From: Chloroflexota bacterium
Lineage (GTDB): Bacteria; Chloroflexota; Dormibacteria; Dormibacterales; Dormibacteraceae
Direction of reading: 5' to 3'
NCBI GenBank assembly: GCA_005880315.1
Contig: VBHB01000089.1
Location: forward strand, 1-38,998
Length of the DNA stretch: 38,998 nucleotides
This document shows, in pieces, positions 25,097-32,877 of this stretch. Position 1 is the stretch's first letter. Each line of letters opens with the position of its first letter. The position numbers and the translations under genes were made by a program. A model generated the notes under the pieces. That model made no database searches and had not been told where the DNA came from. It was given only the letters and a program-made list of their open reading frames with translations.

Positions 25097-25252
25097 GTGC
25101 GCGATCCGCGAACTGTTCAGGCCGCGATCAAGGCTCGCGACTCAATTGTCGAGCTGCAAGTGACCGTGCTGATGTCCGGTGTCCTCGCGGCCGTCCTTTG
25201 GGTGGCGCTTCACGCGATCGGCCTAGCGTGGCGTACGATCCTCCGCCACTAG
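25097..25252 (+). CDS. Possible small membrane protein (51 aa)
   Basis: A short open frame from GTG 25097 to TAG 25250-25252, on the opposite strand to both Rieske genes and filling most of the gap between them. The product starts VRDPRTVQAAIKARDSI, has one strong hydrophobic helix (VLMSGVLAAVLWVALHAIGL) and ends WRTILRH, a plausible single-pass protein with a positive C-terminus. There is no clear ribosome site. Coding status is uncertain. Confidence 0.3.
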   Translation: MRDPRTVQAAIKARDSIVELQVTVLMSGVLAAVLWVALHAIGLAWRTILRH

Positions 25253-25262
25253 GGCGACGAGA

Positions 25263-25943
25263 TCAGACGACAAGCAGCTCTATCTGTCCGTCGCGGACGC
25301 GCGACTGGATGCGGGGGAGGTCCGGCGGGGCCGCTTTCAATCGGTAGTAGAGAACCTTGCCCGACCACGAGAACGCTGTTTGGTGGCATGGGCAGCTCAG
25401 CCTCTTGTCGGCCTCGTCGGGCTGAAGCTTGCAGCCCAAGTGCGTGCAGACTCCCGAGACGGCTCCAATCTGGCCGCCCTCGTTGAAGACGACCGCATCG
25501 ACTGAGCCGGTCGACACCTGCAACGCATGCCCTTCTGGGAGCTGTTCTACCGCGGCCACCGGCCGCCACTGGGCGCCGTCAGGCGTCAGCACCGCCTGCC
25601 CTTCCGCCGCGGGTCCGATCGCCCCACCTCGAGTCAGCGCTTCGTCGAGGCCGACACCAACGACCGCCGCCGCCGCCGCCGTGCCCAGCGTGCGCAGCCA
25701 GACGCGCCGGGTGAAGCGAGCGTCTACGCGCGGGCTCTCGTCGAGGCGCTCGCTGAGGCGGCGATGGATCCTGTCCAGGGCAGCCTTGTCGGGCAGATCG
25801 GCGCCGGTACGTCCGGCGGCGAGGCCGGCCGCGGCCCCCATCGCCTCGGTTTCCTCCGGCGTCGCATGGAATCGGCGCGGGCGCCGGCCCCGTAAGAGGT
25901 CGTCGACAAACCTCGCGACGCGATCGGCAGCTGAAGATGTCAC
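25263..25943 (-). CDS. Rieske protein with cytoplasmic anti-sigma-like domain
   Basis: A 226-residue membrane protein with three parts. Residues 5-67 form a small helical domain (RVARFVDDLLRGRRPRRF, then DLPDKAALDRI) that aligns without gaps to the C-terminal domain of the sigma-like protein at 26527-27348. Residues ~79-104 hold a twin-arginine-like start (TRRVWLRTLG) and one membrane helix. The outer part is a Rieske domain with ligands C166/H168 and C184/H187 and the disulfide pair C171/C186. GTG 25943 overlaps the stop of the ECF sigma gene as GTGA, so the two are translationally coupled. A cytoplasmic domain, one helix and an outside sensor next to an ECF sigma gene is the plan of an anti-sigma factor; here the sensor would be a redox-active [2Fe-2S] cluster. 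That role is inference. Confidence 0.8.
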   Translation of the reverse strand: MTSSAADRVARFVDDLLRGRRPRRFHATPEETEAMGAAAGLAAGRTGADLPDKAALDRIHRRLSERLDESPRVDARFTRRVWLRTLGTAAAAAVVGVGLDEALTRGGAIGPAAEGQAVLTPDGAQWRPVAAVEQLPEGHALQVSTGSVDAVVFNEGGQIGAVSGVCTHLGCKLQPDEADKRLSCPCHQTAFSWSGKVLYYRLKAAPPDLPRIQSRVRDGQIELLVV

Positions 25944-26497
25944 GCGAGCACCTCCCGTTCGAACTGAGCGGCTTTGCGAAGAGCGCGGAACTGAAGCACG
26001 CGCGCGTTGGATTCCGTCACGCCCATCTCGTGGGCGACCTCGCGGACGCTGTATCCGCGTAAGAAGCGGAGCTCCAGGACCTGCCGGAATTGGTCGGGCA
26101 GAAGACCCAGCAGACGCTGTGCCCGCTCGGACGCGACCGTGCTCGCCGCGTTGCCGAGTCCGGACGGCGGCAGCTGCTCCAGCTCGAGTTCGACGTTTTG
26201 AGCCGCGTAGTGGCTCCGCCAATGGTCCGCAAGCACCGTCTTCGCGGTCTTGACCAGGTACGAGCGCACGTTGTGGACCGGCGCGGGAAGGCGAAGTGTC
26301 TTGAGCGTGCGGATCAACACGTCTTCGGCCAGGTCCTCAGCGTCGGCTGCGTTCCCGACCCTGCGAAACACGAGTTGGTAGATCCCGACCACGTTGTCCT
26401 GGTAGACGGACTCCCAATCCGTGTAGATGGAGCTTGCTGGGTCATTTACCGGTTCGGGTTCAGGGTCGTCGGCGCCTCTGAGGTTGATCACGCCCAT
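25940..26497 (-). CDS. ECF-type RNA polymerase sigma factor
   Basis: A 185-residue extracytoplasmic-function sigma factor. Region 2 runs over VYQDNVVGIYQLVFRRVGN and ADAEDLAEDVLIRTLK with VRSYLVKTAKTVLADHWR; region 4 is LLPDQFRQVLELRFLRGYS followed by the helix-turn-helix VREVAHEMGVTESNARVLQFRAL. The N-terminal 25 residues are acidic and extra. It is coupled to the Rieske/anti-sigma-like gene by a GTGA overlap and begins 29 bases after the sigma-like fusion gene. Its target promoters are unknown; the divergent haloperoxidase-like gene is a natural candidate. Confidence 0.92.
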   Translation of the reverse strand: MGVINLRGADDPEPEPVNDPASSIYTDWESVYQDNVVGIYQLVFRRVGNAADAEDLAEDVLIRTLKTLRLPAPVHNVRSYLVKTAKTVLADHWRSHYAAQNVELELEQLPPSGLGNAASTVASERAQRLLGLLPDQFRQVLELRFLRGYSVREVAHEMGVTESNARVLQFRALRKAAQFEREVLA

Positions 26498-26526
26498 GGC
26501 ACGCCGCGCCCATCCACGGACAGCAA

Positions 26527-27348
26527 CTACATGGGTGCGTTACATCGCGGCCATTCGCCCGAGTAGACGCGCTGCTCCAGCGACCTCATGAATCGTGCCC
26601 TGGGCAGGTCGTTGCCCGCGATCGCGGCGTGCACGCAGGTTGCCGCCAGCAACGCCTGGAATGCAGCCGCGGTCGCTACGAACCTCGGAGGTCTTCGCCT
26701 CGTGACCAGGTGATCGATGAACGCTGCCACCTCGCGCGCTTGAGACGGGTCGTCCAGGGCCGGACCGAATCCCATCTCCGCGCCGATGTCCTCCAGCGCT
26801 CTGAACATCAAGATCGCCGTGGCCTGCTGGCTCACGCCAAGCTGCGTAGCAATCTGGCCGACCGTCCTCCGGCGTAGAAACCGAAGCACGGTCACCAGGC
26901 GGAGCTCACCTGGCAGCGGATCGAGCAGGGCCCGAAGGCTCAGGGTCGATCGCCAGGGCGCCGCCACCTCGCACGCAGGGAAGGCCGACCACCTCAGCGG
27001 CGAGACGCCATACCCATCCCCCCAGTGCTTGCCGAGGGCCTCGACCGTGGCGTCGACGAGCTGTTCGTCGACAGCCATCACCATTTGCGGCAGATCGAGG
27101 CGCCCGAATTCGTTGACGATGACCCGGGCCGTCACATCTTCCGCATCGAGCCTGTTGCCCGTCCATCGATAGGACGTCTGGTACACGGGCATGAGGCAGC
27201 GGTTGAAGACTTCAGAAATCTCGCCATACCTATGACCCGCGATGACCGTCAGATGTGCACCGACTTGTTCCAACGAGCGCATCTCGATCACAAGTACGTC
27301 TTTCGTTACGAGAGATCGACCCAAAGCGGTCGTGTAACGACCTCGCAT
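26527..27348 (-). CDS. Sigma-70-like protein with C-terminal Rieske-linked domain
   Basis: A 273-residue sigma-like protein. Residues about 38-88 resemble region 2 (ISEVFNRCLMPVYQTSYRWT, LDAEDVTARVIV), though they are divergent. Residues 141-192 are a good region 4 (LLDPLPGELRLVTVLRFLRR, then TVGQIATQLGVSQQATAILM). The extra domain at 203-262 (EVAAFIDHLVTRRRPPRF, AGNDLPRARFM) is homologous to the N-terminus of the Rieske protein two genes downstream. ATG 27348 has GGAG six bases upstream (CAGGAGCAGAT); a longer frame to 27630 overlaps the divergent gene and has no domain. It may be a sigma factor, or a decoy that competes for or titrates the partner of the shared domain. Confidence 0.75.
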   Translation of the reverse strand: MRGRYTTALGRSLVTKDVLVIEMRSLEQVGAHLTVIAGHRYGEISEVFNRCLMPVYQTSYRWTGNRLDAEDVTARVIVNEFGRLDLPQMVMAVDEQLVDATVEALGKHWGDGYGVSPLRWSAFPACEVAAPWRSTLSLRALLDPLPGELRLVTVLRFLRRRTVGQIATQLGVSQQATAILMFRALEDIGAEMGFGPALDDPSQAREVAAFIDHLVTRRRPPRFVATAAAFQALLAATCVHAAIAGNDLPRARFMRSLEQRVYSGEWPRCNAPM

Positions 27349-27451
27349 ATCTGCTCCTGGCAGAGGCTCTGCGCTGCCGCGGCCGGCGTGTGACACCCAC
27401 ATCGCACGCTCGGCCGCTCCCAAAAACAGCTCTCGAGGAGAAGGCACCGAT

Positions 27452-28765
27452 ATGAAGAAATCGTTGATCGCATTCGCGGGCGTGGTATTGACGCTCACAG
27501 CCACTGCGGCGGCGTTCGCGTACCAGCACGCGACCGGAGGCGGCACCGTAGCCGCGGCCGCATCTGCTGGATCCGGTTCCGGCGCCATCGTCGTCGACTG
27601 GAACAGGCAGCTCGTCAAGATCGTCAACACGCCCGGAGCCCAACCGGCGACGATTCATCCCACCCGCAGCTTCGCGATCCTGCACGTCGCCATTTACGAC
27701 GCGGTCGTCTCCATCACGGAGCGAGGCGAGCCCTATCTGTTCTCACCCGATGCGCCTGCCGGCGCGCGACCTGATGCGGCGGCGGCCGAGGCGGGGCACG
27801 ACGTGCTCCTGGCCCTCTACCCGTCTTGGCAGACGAGCCTCGACCAGCAGCTGGCCGATGAGCTGGCAGCGGTCACGAACGGCCCCCCCAAGCTGGAGGG
27901 AATCGCGGTCGGCCATCTCGCGGCAACGCTGGCGCTTGCGTCGCGTGCCAACGATGGATCATCCGCGGGGCAGCCGGCAATTCCGGCCGGGACCGAGCCC
28001 GGTCAGTACCGTCCGGCGCCACCCGCATTCACCCCGCCGGTGTTCACGCAGTGGCCGGGCGTGACCCCGTTCGTGCTTCGCTCGGCAGACCAGTTCCGGC
28101 CGCCGGCGCCGCCGGCCGTCACCTCAACGGCATACGGCCAGGCTCTCGACGAGGTCAAGTTCCTCGGCGAGAAAACGAGCACCGCCCGCACCGCCGACCA
28201 GACTGTCATCGCTAGGTTCTGGCCCGGCCCCATCTGGGTGACCTGGAACGAGATCGCCGAGAAGTCCGCGCTCGCCCACCACACCGATCTCACGCGCACC
28301 GCGCAGCTGTTTGCGCTGCTTGCCCTTTCGTTCGCCGACACCACGATCGCCTTCTACGACGCCAAGTACCACTTCCTCGTCTGGCGGCCCATCACCGGGA
28401 TTCGCGAAGGCGGCTATGGCACGCCGGCCACCGCCGGCGACCCGAGCTGGACTCCGCTTCTCGGCACCGCCCCAGACCCGTCGTATCCCGGTGCGCACAG
28501 CGCCATCAGCGCGGCCGGCGCCGCAGTGCTCGCCCGGTACTTCGGCGACCGCGATTCGATCAGCGTCACCTCCGACGTGCTGCCGGGAGTCGTCAGGACC
28601 TTCAACAGCTACAGCGCGGCCGCCACCGAGGCGGGCCTGAGCCGGATCTACGGTGGCGTACACACGCGACTCGACCACGTGGCCGGACTCGAGCTCGGCA
28701 TTGACGTCGCCGGCTTCGTCCTTACCGAATCGCGTTCCTCGGGCTTCGGGTTCATCGGCACCTGA
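27452..28765 (+). CDS. Secreted vanadium haloperoxidase-like (PAP2 superfamily) protein
   Basis: A 437-residue protein of the vanadium-dependent haloperoxidase/PAP2 superfamily. A signal peptide covers about residues 1-23 (MKKSLIAFAGVV...). The oxyanion-binding set is placed as in vanadium chloroperoxidase: K305 and R312 (KYHFLVWRP, spacing 7), YPGAHS with H349, and R398 and H404 (RIYGGVH, spacing 6). Gly347-Ala348 replace the Ser-Gly before the first His, a common variant in bacterial homologues. It may be a haloperoxidase or a phosphatase; activity needs testing. GAGGAGAAGG stands before the ATG. It is divergent from the sigma-like gene across 103 bases and is followed by a strong hairpin terminator. 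Confidence 0.85.
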   Translation: MKKSLIAFAGVVLTLTATAAAFAYQHATGGGTVAAAASAGSGSGAIVVDWNRQLVKIVNTPGAQPATIHPTRSFAILHVAIYDAVVSITERGEPYLFSPDAPAGARPDAAAAEAGHDVLLALYPSWQTSLDQQLADELAAVTNGPPKLEGIAVGHLAATLALASRANDGSSAGQPAIPAGTEPGQYRPAPPAFTPPVFTQWPGVTPFVLRSADQFRPPAPPAVTSTAYGQALDEVKFLGEKTSTARTADQTVIARFWPGPIWVTWNEIAEKSALAHHTDLTRTAQLFALLALSFADTTIAFYDAKYHFLVWRPITGIREGGYGTPATAGDPSWTPLLGTAPDPSYPGAHSAISAAGAAVLARYFGDRDSISVTSDVLPGVVRTFNSYSAAATEAGLSRIYGGVHTRLDHVAGLELGIDVAGFVLTESRSSGFGFIGT

Positions 28766-28806
28766 CGCACGACGCCGCGTAACCAACGAGCCGATCTCGA
28801 CATGCC

Positions 28807-28842
28807 GTGCGACCGTCCCTGACCCCCGCAGGGCGGTCGCAC
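28807..28842 (+). terminator. Hairpin terminator of the haloperoxidase-like gene
   Basis: A stem of nine plus five base pairs with a single bulged T (28816) and a seven-base loop: GTGCGACCG pairs with CGGTCGCAC and CCCTG with CAGGG. It lies about 40 bases after the stop codon. There is no T-tract. Confidence 0.7.
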
Positions 28843-28927
28843 GCAACCACCGACCACGCAGGCGAACACGACGTGAACGAAAAGACGTATTGAGCTGACG
28901 GCGGCGGGGTCTTGATGCCACGCGCTT

Positions 28928-28950
28928 TTTGACGGCTCAGTCAAATTGAC
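28928..28950 (+). promoter_or_regulatory. TTTGAC/GTCAAA inverted repeat upstream of DUF485-actP
   Basis: TTTGAC, six bases, GTCAAA, then directly TTGAC. The two TTGAC copies could be -35 elements or a palindromic operator, about 110 bases upstream of the DUF485 gene. No convincing -10 follows at 17 bases. The remainder of 28843-29062 shows nothing else recognisable. Confidence 0.35.
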
Positions 28951-29062
28951 GCGCTGCATGGTTGAACAACTTCGTGCGTAGCCGTACGTTTTTACATGCT
29001 GCGGCCTTGGGGGGCCAAATGAATTGGGTGCGGGGCGTCCCGCCGTCTCTAAGGAGGAGCCC

Positions 29063-29461
29063 ATGGAGGTTGGCAAGTCGTTACCGGCGCAACCGGGGTT
29101 ACGTAAGGAGGCGCCCCCGCCCGAACCCGCGGCTGCTGAGACGGCCCACTGGGAAGGCCTCGAGCAGACTGACGAGTTCCGACAGCTGATCCGGGCCCGC
29201 CTTCGGTTCGTGCTACCGGCGACAGTTTTCTTCCTCGTCTATTACTTCTTGCTGCCGATCGGAAACGGCCTCGCGCCCGACCTGATGAAGACAAAGGTCG
29301 TCGGTCAGGTCAACATCGCCTACCTCTTCGCGCTCTCCCAGTTCGTGATGGCCTGGCTGCTTGCGTATCTCTATATCCGCAGGGCCAATACCGTGTTTGA
29401 CCCGCTCGCCGCAAAGCTGCGCGCTCGCGCCGCCGCCGGCAAGGATGGTGGGGCGCGATGA
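29063..29461 (+). CDS. DUF485 membrane protein (YjcH-like)
   Basis: A 132-residue two-helix membrane protein of the DUF485 family, the usual partner of ActP-type symporters (yjcH-actP in E. coli). A polar, proline-rich N-terminus precedes DEFRQLIRARLRFVLPATVF, the family signature, then helices at FFLVYYFLLPIG and LFALSQFVMAWLLAYLY and the motif YIRRANTVFDPLAAKL. AAGGAGGAG sits five bases before ATG 29063 and fixes the start against an upstream frame at 29024. Its stop overlaps the symporter start by four bases. Confidence 0.92.
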   Translation: MEVGKSLPAQPGLRKEAPPPEPAAAETAHWEGLEQTDEFRQLIRARLRFVLPATVFFLVYYFLLPIGNGLAPDLMKTKVVGQVNIAYLFALSQFVMAWLLAYLYIRRANTVFDPLAAKLRARAAAGKDGGAR

Positions 29462-31155
29462 CCATCACCCTTGCACTCTTTCTGATCGTCGTCGCGGTCA
29501 CGCTCGGCATCACAGCCTGGGCTTCGCGCCGCGCAAGGACCACCGTCCAGTTCTGGGCCGCCGGCCGCCAGATCAAAGGCTGGCAGAACGGCCTCGCCAT
29601 CGCCGGCGACTATATGAGCGCGGCCTCGTTCCTCGGCATCGCCGGCCTGATCGCGTTCAACGGCTACGACGGATTCATGTATTCGGTGGGCTGGCTGGTC
29701 GCCTACCTCACCGTGCTCTTTTTGATCGCCGAGCCGATGCGGAACACAGGCAAGTACACGATGGCCGACGTACTGGCGTACCGGATGTCTCCGGTGCCCG
29801 TCCGGTCGGCGGCCGCGTTCGCGACGGTCGCCGTCAGCGCCTCGTACATGATGGCCCAGATGATCGGAGCGGGAAGCCTGATCAAGATCCTGATTCCGAC
29901 CCTCGACACGAACCTCAAGCCCTACTTCAACTGGACCGTCTTCGGCACCCACCTCGACCCCTCGATCACTCTGGTCGGGCTCCTGATGATGATCTACGTC
30001 ATCGCCGGGGGCATGGTCGCCACGACCTGGGTGCAGATCATCAAGGCCATTCTCTTGATGAGCGGAGCTGTGCTCTTGAGCATCCTCGTCATGCTCCACT
30101 TCGGGTTCAACTTCGGAAATTTCTTCAACGCCGTCGCCGGCGTCAAGGACTCGGCCACCAAGCTCAACTTCACCCAGCCCGGCATCCTCTACCCGTATGG
30201 CAAGAAGCAGGTCTTTGGTGTCGACCTCGCCCTGCTCGACAACATCTCGCTGGGCATGGCGCTGATCCTCGGCACGGCCGGCCTGCCGCACATCCTGATG
30301 CGCTTCTTCACCGTCCCGAACGCCAAGGCAGCGCGCCAATCGGTGGCGTGGGCGATGGGCTTGATCGGGTCCTTCTACATCATGACCACGTTCCTCGGGT
30401 TCGGCGCGGCGACGCTGGTCGGCAAGGCCCACATCTGCGCGTCCGTGGTCAACGGCAAGTGTGTCGGCAAGCCGAACAGCAACCTCGCGGCTCCGCGCCT
30501 GGCGGAGTTCCTGGGCGGCCAGTTCTTCGGCACCACGGGCGCCGAGTTCCTGCTCGCATTCATCTCCGCCGTGGCCTTCGCGACGATCCTCGCGGTGGTG
30601 GCTGGGCTAACCCTGGCTGCCGCCGGCGCGTTCAGCCACGACTTCTATGTCAACGTGATCCGGACCCACCTCCTCCACGGCCAGGTGAGCGAGCGCGAGC
30701 AGGTGACCGTCGCTCGCATCACGGCCGGGCTCGTGGGCCTTCTCTCGATCTGGCTTGCGGCCCGTGTCGGCGCCACCGCCAACGCTGCGGCGCTGGTCGC
30801 CGGGGTAGCCTTCGTGATCGCCTCGGCGGCGAACCTGCCGGCGATCCTGTTCACTCTCTTCTGGAAGCGGTTCAACACCTGGGGCGCGGTCGCCTCACTG
30901 GTCGGCGGCACGGTGGTCACGATCTGGCTGGTCGCCATCGGACCGGGCTGGACGCTGCCGGCCAACGCCCACCCTGCATTCCCACTTCAGAACGTGGGCA
31001 TCGTCAGCATCCCGATCGGATTTGCCCTGGCGATCATCGGCACGTACCTGGGCGAGCTGGTCAAGGCCGACAAGCTGGCCGAGGTGAAATTCCACGAGAT
31101 CGACGTCCGGGCCCAGACGGGGTTGGGGGCCGAGCCCACCCCGGTGCCGGCCTGA
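29458..31155 (+). CDS. actP: Cation/acetate symporter ActP
   Basis: A sodium:solute symporter family protein, 565 aa, very like ActP (acetate and glycolate uptake). After helix 1 it has the SSS-family segment FWAAGRQIKGWQNGLAIAGD followed by YMSAASFLGIAGLI. Later motifs include MRFFTVPNAKAARQSVAWA and ALVAGVAFVIASAANLPAIL. Around 13 membrane helices are expected. It is coupled to DUF485 upstream through an ATGA overlap, as in known acetate-uptake operons. A strong hairpin follows at 31171-31206. Confidence 0.92.
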   Translation: MTITLALFLIVVAVTLGITAWASRRARTTVQFWAAGRQIKGWQNGLAIAGDYMSAASFLGIAGLIAFNGYDGFMYSVGWLVAYLTVLFLIAEPMRNTGKYTMADVLAYRMSPVPVRSAAAFATVAVSASYMMAQMIGAGSLIKILIPTLDTNLKPYFNWTVFGTHLDPSITLVGLLMMIYVIAGGMVATTWVQIIKAILLMSGAVLLSILVMLHFGFNFGNFFNAVAGVKDSATKLNFTQPGILYPYGKKQVFGVDLALLDNISLGMALILGTAGLPHILMRFFTVPNAKAARQSVAWAMGLIGSFYIMTTFLGFGAATLVGKAHICASVVNGKCVGKPNSNLAAPRLAEFLGGQFFGTTGAEFLLAFISAVAFATILAVVAGLTLAAAGAFSHDFYVNVIRTHLLHGQVSEREQVTVARITAGLVGLLSIWLAARVGATANAAALVAGVAFVIASAANLPAILFTLFWKRFNTWGAVASLVGGTVVTIWLVAIGPGWTLPANAHPAFPLQNVGIVSIPIGFALAIIGTYLGELVKADKLAEVKFHEIDVRAQTGLGAEPTPVPA

Positions 31156-31170
31156 GTCTTACCTTCCAAT

Positions 31171-31206
31171 CTCGCGGGAGGGGGCGCCCAACGCCCCCTC
31201 CGCGAG
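31171..31206 (+). terminator. Hairpin terminator or attenuator after actP
   Basis: CTCGCG pairs with CGCGAG and GAGGGGGCG with CGCCCCCTC around a five-base loop CCCAA, with one bulged G (31177). It lies 15 bases after the actP stop and 11 bases before the next gene. It may end the actP transcript or protect its 3' end while allowing read-through. Confidence 0.7.
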
Positions 31207-31216
31207 GTCCGTTTTC

Positions 31217-31474
31217 GTGAGCAGCAACGAGCTGGTCGCACTTGGTGCCCTCGCGGCCGCCTGCCTGTTTGCGGCCGGAACCCTGTTCCGCTCATGGCGT
31301 CGCCGCCGGTCTCGGCCGCCGCTGATCGCGGCCGTCGCCGTCCTGGGTCTGGGCGCTGCAGCGGTAGTGCTCGCGCTGCTCGGGGTGCCCTACAAGCTCG
31401 TGGTCGGCCCGGCATTCATCGCAGCGATGATTGCGGTCCTGGTCTCGGCAAGGACTGAACGCGGCACCCGGTAG
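31217..31474 (+). CDS. Small hypothetical membrane protein
   Basis: An 85-residue protein with about three hydrophobic helices: LVALGALAAACLFAAGTLF, then after FRSWRRRRSRPP the segment LIAAVAVLGLGAAAVVLALL, then VVGPAFIAAMIAVLVSA. The Arg-rich loop after helix 1 should be cytoplasmic. The start is GTG 31217, just after the hairpin that follows actP. The position suggests an accessory of the symporter, but I recognise no family. Confidence 0.6.
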   Translation: MSSNELVALGALAAACLFAAGTLFRSWRRRRSRPPLIAAVAVLGLGAAAVVLALLGVPYKLVVGPAFIAAMIAVLVSARTERGTR

Positions 31475-31575
31475 TCGCTGGCCGGGTTGGATCGCAGCTG
31501 AGGCAAACTCTTCGGTGTGGCCGGCCGTTGCGTCGGCGAACTTTTCAAGCGGGGAAGGCTTCGAGGATTAGGCGA

Positions 31576-32379
31576 TTGAGCTCAGCAGCGATTGGGGTGT
31601 TCGGCGGCTCTGGTTTGTACACCTTGTTCGACGAGGTGGAGCACGTGGAGATGGGTACGCCGTACGGCAAACCTAGCGATGTGATCACCATCGGCACGGT
31701 GGCCGGCCACCGAGTTGCCTTCATGCCCCGCCACGGAGCCAAGCACACGATCCCGCCGGCGGCGATCAACTACCGCGCCAACGTATGGGCTTTCAAAGAG
31801 CTCGGCGTCGAGCGGGTCATCGGCCCGGCCGCGGTCGGCAGCCTGCAGGCGGAAATCAAGCCGGGCCACTTCGTCGTCTGCGATCAGCTCGTCGACCGGA
31901 CCTGGGGGCGGCCCGACAGTTACTACATGGAAGGACCGCGGGTTGCCCACCTGCCGGCGGCGGACCCGTACTGCCCGGAGCTACGACCGCTGGCCGTCGC
32001 GGTCGGCCGCGAACAGGGCGTCGACATCCATGACCGCGGAACCGTGGTCGTGATTCAAGGACCCCGCTTTGCGACTCGTGCTGAGAGCCGCTGGTACTGG
32101 ACCCAAGGTTGGCACGTCATCAACATGACGCAGTATCCCGAGGTCGCACTGGCCCGCGAGCTGGAGATGTGCTACGTGAACGTTGCGCTCGTCACCGATT
32201 ATGACGCCGGGCTCGAAGGCGATCCGAGCGTGGCTTCTGTCAACGTCGCCGACGTCGCATCGGTCATGACCGCGAACAACGAGCGAGTCCGGCGCCTGAT
32301 CCTGGCGCTCATCGAGCGGATGCCCGACGGCCGATCCTGCACCTGTGCCAACACTATGCGGACCGCTTTCATCAATTAG
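31576..32379 (+). CDS. mtnP: S-methyl-5'-thioadenosine phosphorylase
   Basis: A purine nucleoside phosphorylase-family enzyme (MTAP/MTIP branch) that cleaves methylthioadenosine to adenine and methylthioribose-1-phosphate, for methionine and polyamine salvage. The phosphate-binding loop GVFGGSGLY opens the protein; MPRHGAKHTIPP, INMTQYPEVALARELEMCY and the catalytic-Asp region VTDYDAGLEGDP follow. I chose TTG 31576 (267 aa) because GAGG stands nine bases upstream and the family begins just before the GGSGLY loop; a TTG at 31528 would add 16 Arg-rich residues. Related methylthioinosine phosphorylases cannot be fully excluded. It overlaps the convergent SRPBCC gene by four bases. Confidence 0.9.
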   Translation: MSSAAIGVFGGSGLYTLFDEVEHVEMGTPYGKPSDVITIGTVAGHRVAFMPRHGAKHTIPPAAINYRANVWAFKELGVERVIGPAAVGSLQAEIKPGHFVVCDQLVDRTWGRPDSYYMEGPRVAHLPAADPYCPELRPLAVAVGREQGVDIHDRGTVVVIQGPRFATRAESRWYWTQGWHVINMTQYPEVALARELEMCYVNVALVTDYDAGLEGDPSVASVNVADVASVMTANNERVRRLILALIERMPDGRSCTCANTMRTAFIN

Positions 32380-32795
32380 CTGGATTCCGCCTGCTTGGCC
32401 AGGTTGGCGAGCAGAGTCCCGAACTCCTTCGAGACCTGCGGGCCCATCATCCCGCCCAGCACTGGTCCGAGTGGTCCCTTCACCTCGACCCACTGGCCGA
32501 CCGTCGTCTTGCCGCCCGCTGAACCGATCCGGCAGTTGAAGCGAAAGGTGGTCAGCGGTACCACGCTGGTCTCCAGCGCGAAGCCGCGCCCGGGCATGAC
32601 GTCGAGAAGCTTCATCTTGTGGTGCTGGCCGGCACGGGTGTTCATGACCCCGGTGGTGCCGGATTGAAAGCCGCCCTGCCAATCCATGGTCGACACGTTG
32701 GGATTCCATTCGCCCCACGTCGACATGTCCGACCAGATCTTCCAGACCTTGTCCGGCGAGGCCGTGGTTTCGACCGAGGTCCCGTATTCAGCCAT
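32376..32795 (-). CDS. SRPBCC/polyketide-cyclase-like protein
   Basis: A 139-residue START-like protein of the SRPBCC superfamily. SPDKVWKIWSDMSTWGEWNP is the typical opening; VVPLTTFRFNCRI and the terminal helix with KEFGTLLANLAKQAE agree. It could bind a small hydrophobic ligand; no function can be given. The ATG at 32795 follows an AGGAGAAAAGGAG stretch, a clear ribosome site. It lies downstream of the cupin gene on the same strand. Confidence 0.82.
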   Translation of the reverse strand: MAEYGTSVETTASPDKVWKIWSDMSTWGEWNPNVSTMDWQGGFQSGTTGVMNTRAGQHHKMKLLDVMPGRGFALETSVVPLTTFRFNCRIGSAGGKTTVGQWVEVKGPLGPVLGGMMGPQVSKEFGTLLANLAKQAESS

Positions 32796-32877
32796 GACTA
32801 CTCCTTTTCTCCTGGCAGCAAATAGCCGGTATCTCTGATGACGACGAATGGCGACGGCCTAGATCGACACCTGCCAA

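Noticed and set aside
27349-27630. Longer N-terminus of the sigma-like protein
   Set aside because: It overlaps the divergent haloperoxidase-like gene and has no domain; ATG 27348 has a good ribosome site.
29361-31220. Long open frame (619 codons) on the plus strand inside DUF485-actP
   Set aside because: Arg/His/Gly/Pro-rich product with no domain, in another frame of the clear ActP gene; an effect of high GC.
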